A stretch of DNA of 13,360 nucleotides from an uncultured Clostridia bacterium. Its GTDB lineage: Bacteria > Bacillota > Clostridia > Christensenellales > Aristaeellaceae. Each line of letters opens with the position of its first letter. The first letter of the stretch is position 1. The translations under genes and the position numbers were made by a program. The stretch is from NCBI GenBank assembly GCA_934631055.1, contig CAKTXP010000048.1, positions 1 through 13,360 of the forward strand. The letters are read 5' to 3'. Below the pieces are notes generated by a model that was not told the DNA's origin, did not search any database, and saw nothing but the letters and a program-made list of their open reading frames with translations. Shown here piece after piece: positions 12,310 through 13,360 of this stretch.

Positions 12310-13360
12310 ACCGACTGAAGTCTTTTTTGGAACAACGCAGCAGGGATCGCGATCCGCGCGTCCGCAGAAGGCTGTTTTCGTGGCGGATGTTCCTCATCAT
12401 CCTGCTGGTGGTCAGCGTGCTGAGCGTCGGCAACGTGCTGATGCTGGAAAAGCTGCTGAAGATGGAAGTGTTCAGCGTGGTGGCGAGTATGGGCGTCGGC
12501 TCGTATTGGCTCGCCATGGCGCTGCTTGCCGCAATCATTCTGCATCTGTACAGCTGCAACAAGATTGATAAGCCGATGCGCACGCTCAGCCGCGCCATGC
12601 GCAGGGTCGCCGACGGCGATTTTTCCGTCCGTGTGACGCCGTTTCATCGGGAGAACAAGTTCGATTACATGGATATCATGTTTGAGGATTTCAACCGCAT
12701 GGTGCAGGAGCTGGGCAGCACGGAAACGATGAAGAACGATTTTATCGCCAACGTGTCCCATGAGATCAAGACCCCGCTCACCATCATGAACAGCTATGCC
12801 ACGGCGCTTGCCCGCGGCGGCTTGAGCGAGCAGGAACAGCGGGAATATGCCGCGACCATCGCGTCCGCCAGCGAAGGCTTGAGTATGATGGTCTCCAATA
12901 TTCTGCGGCTCAACAAGCTGGAAAATCAGCAGATCGTTCCGCATGCCGAGCCCTATGACCTCACGCGTCAGCTCTGCGACTGCGCCCTTGCGCATGAAGC
13001 GCGCTGGGAAGCGAAGAATATCGAATTTGACGCGCAGATGGAGGACCGCGTGATGGTGCTTGCGGACGAAAGTATGCTGGAGATCGTATTCAACAATCTC
13101 ATTTCCAACGCCATCAAGTTTACGGAACCGGGCGGGCGCATCGTCCTGCGACAGCTCAAGGATGGAGGCGACGTCGTTGTGACCGTCGGAGACACCGGGT
13201 GCGGCATGGATGAAAAGACGATGAGCCATATTTTCGATAAATTTTATCAGGGGGATACTTCCCATAGCAAGGAGGGAAACGGTCTGGGCTTGGCGCTTGT
13301 TCGGCGCGTATTGGAGATATCCGGCGGCACGATCAGCGTGACCAGCGCGCCGGGCGAGGG
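12306..13360 (+). CDS. HAMP-domain sensor histidine kinase (3' end beyond window)
   Basis: The membrane sensor partner of the response regulator, predicted to autophosphorylate and pass phosphate to its D52. The frame begins at the ATG at 12306, overlapping the regulator stop, and stays open for 351 codons to the window edge. It has two transmembrane helices (about 28-46 and 57-82) with only about ten residues between them. A HAMP segment follows (85-137, IDKPMRTLSRAMRRVADGDF). The H-box is NVSHEIKTPLT with H152. The ATP-binding domain has NNLISNAIKFT (263-273), DTGCGM (296-301), FDKFYQ (310-315) and GNGLGLAL (325-332). Only the last strand of the catalytic domain, perhaps 10-20 residues, should be missing. 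The near-absent outer loop suggests it senses within the membrane or through a partner protein. Confidence 0.93.
   Translation, partial: MNRLKSFLEQRSRDRDPRVRRRLFSWRMFLIILLVVSVLSVGNVLMLEKLLKMEVFSVVASMGVGSYWLAMALLAAIILHLYSCNKIDKPMRTLSRAMRRVADGDFSVRVTPFHRENKFDYMDIMFEDFNRMVQELGSTETMKNDFIANVSHEIKTPLTIMNSYATALARGGLSEQEQREYAATIASASEGLSMMVSNILRLNKLENQQIVPHAEPYDLTRQLCDCALAHEARWEAKNIEFDAQMEDRVMVLADESMLEIVFNNLISNAIKFTEPGGRIVLRQLKDGGDVVVTVGDTGCGMDEKTMSHIFDKFYQGDTSHSKEGNGLGLALVRRVLEISGGTISVTSAPGE

Noticed and set aside
12213..13265. 350-codon open frame on the minus strand opposite the kinase
   Set aside because: Antisense to a kinase with all catalytic boxes intact. The product is H/R/D-rich and motif-free.
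11635..13360. Two-component pair as TctD/TctE-type regulators of tctCBA
   Set aside because: TctDE also pairs an OmpR-type regulator with a kinase near tctCBA, but here the pair is separated from tct by two tRNA genes and the TraX-family gene, each with its own promoter. The kinase also lacks the large external sensor domain expected for TctE.

Overview
The window looks like a chromosomal segment of a Bacillota (probably Clostridia, possibly gut-associated) bacterium. This is inferred from strong GGAGG-type ribosome binding sites, TTGACA/TATACT promoters, intrinsic terminators, CCA-encoding tRNA genes and the style of the proteins. No species can be named from sequence alone. Composition changes sharply by eye: about 1-5370 is AT-rich, while nearly everything from 5374 onward is clearly GC-richer.

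Layout. (a) 196-4768, minus strand: a four-gene surface-polysaccharide operon transcribed in the order GT2 glycosyltransferase, GT4 glycosyltransferase, Wzx-type flippase, GT11 (alpha-1,2-fucosyltransferase-like) transferase. A good promoter lies at 4842-4870. (b) 4769-5373: a gene-free divergent region with degenerate repeats, a second promoter and a possible 15-codon leader ORF. (c) 5374-6612, plus strand: ugd, UDP-glucose 6-dehydrogenase, which supplies UDP-glucuronate and so fits the neighbouring sugar-polymer genes. (d) 6613-6925: a composite palindromic intergenic repeat, then a bidirectional terminator. (e) 6926-10069, minus strand: tctC-tctB-tctA, a complete tripartite tricarboxylate-type transporter. 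It has a near-consensus promoter, operator-like ACCGGT sites and a strong hairpin between the binding-protein gene and the membrane genes. (f) 10301-10653, minus strand: a tRNA-Gln(CTG)/tRNA-Glu(CTC) operon with a consensus promoter and two terminators. (g) 10689-11462, minus strand: an orphan TraX-family membrane protein. (h) 11635-13360, plus strand: an OmpR-family response regulator overlapping a HAMP-containing sensor kinase that runs off the right edge.

The first 195 bases hold no supported gene, only a weak terminator-like hairpin that may end the polysaccharide operon. I found no clear new multi-gene system. The most notable unexplained structures are the composite inverted repeat after ugd with a related hairpin in the response-regulator leader, the repeat-rich region before ugd, and the regulatory architecture around tctC.
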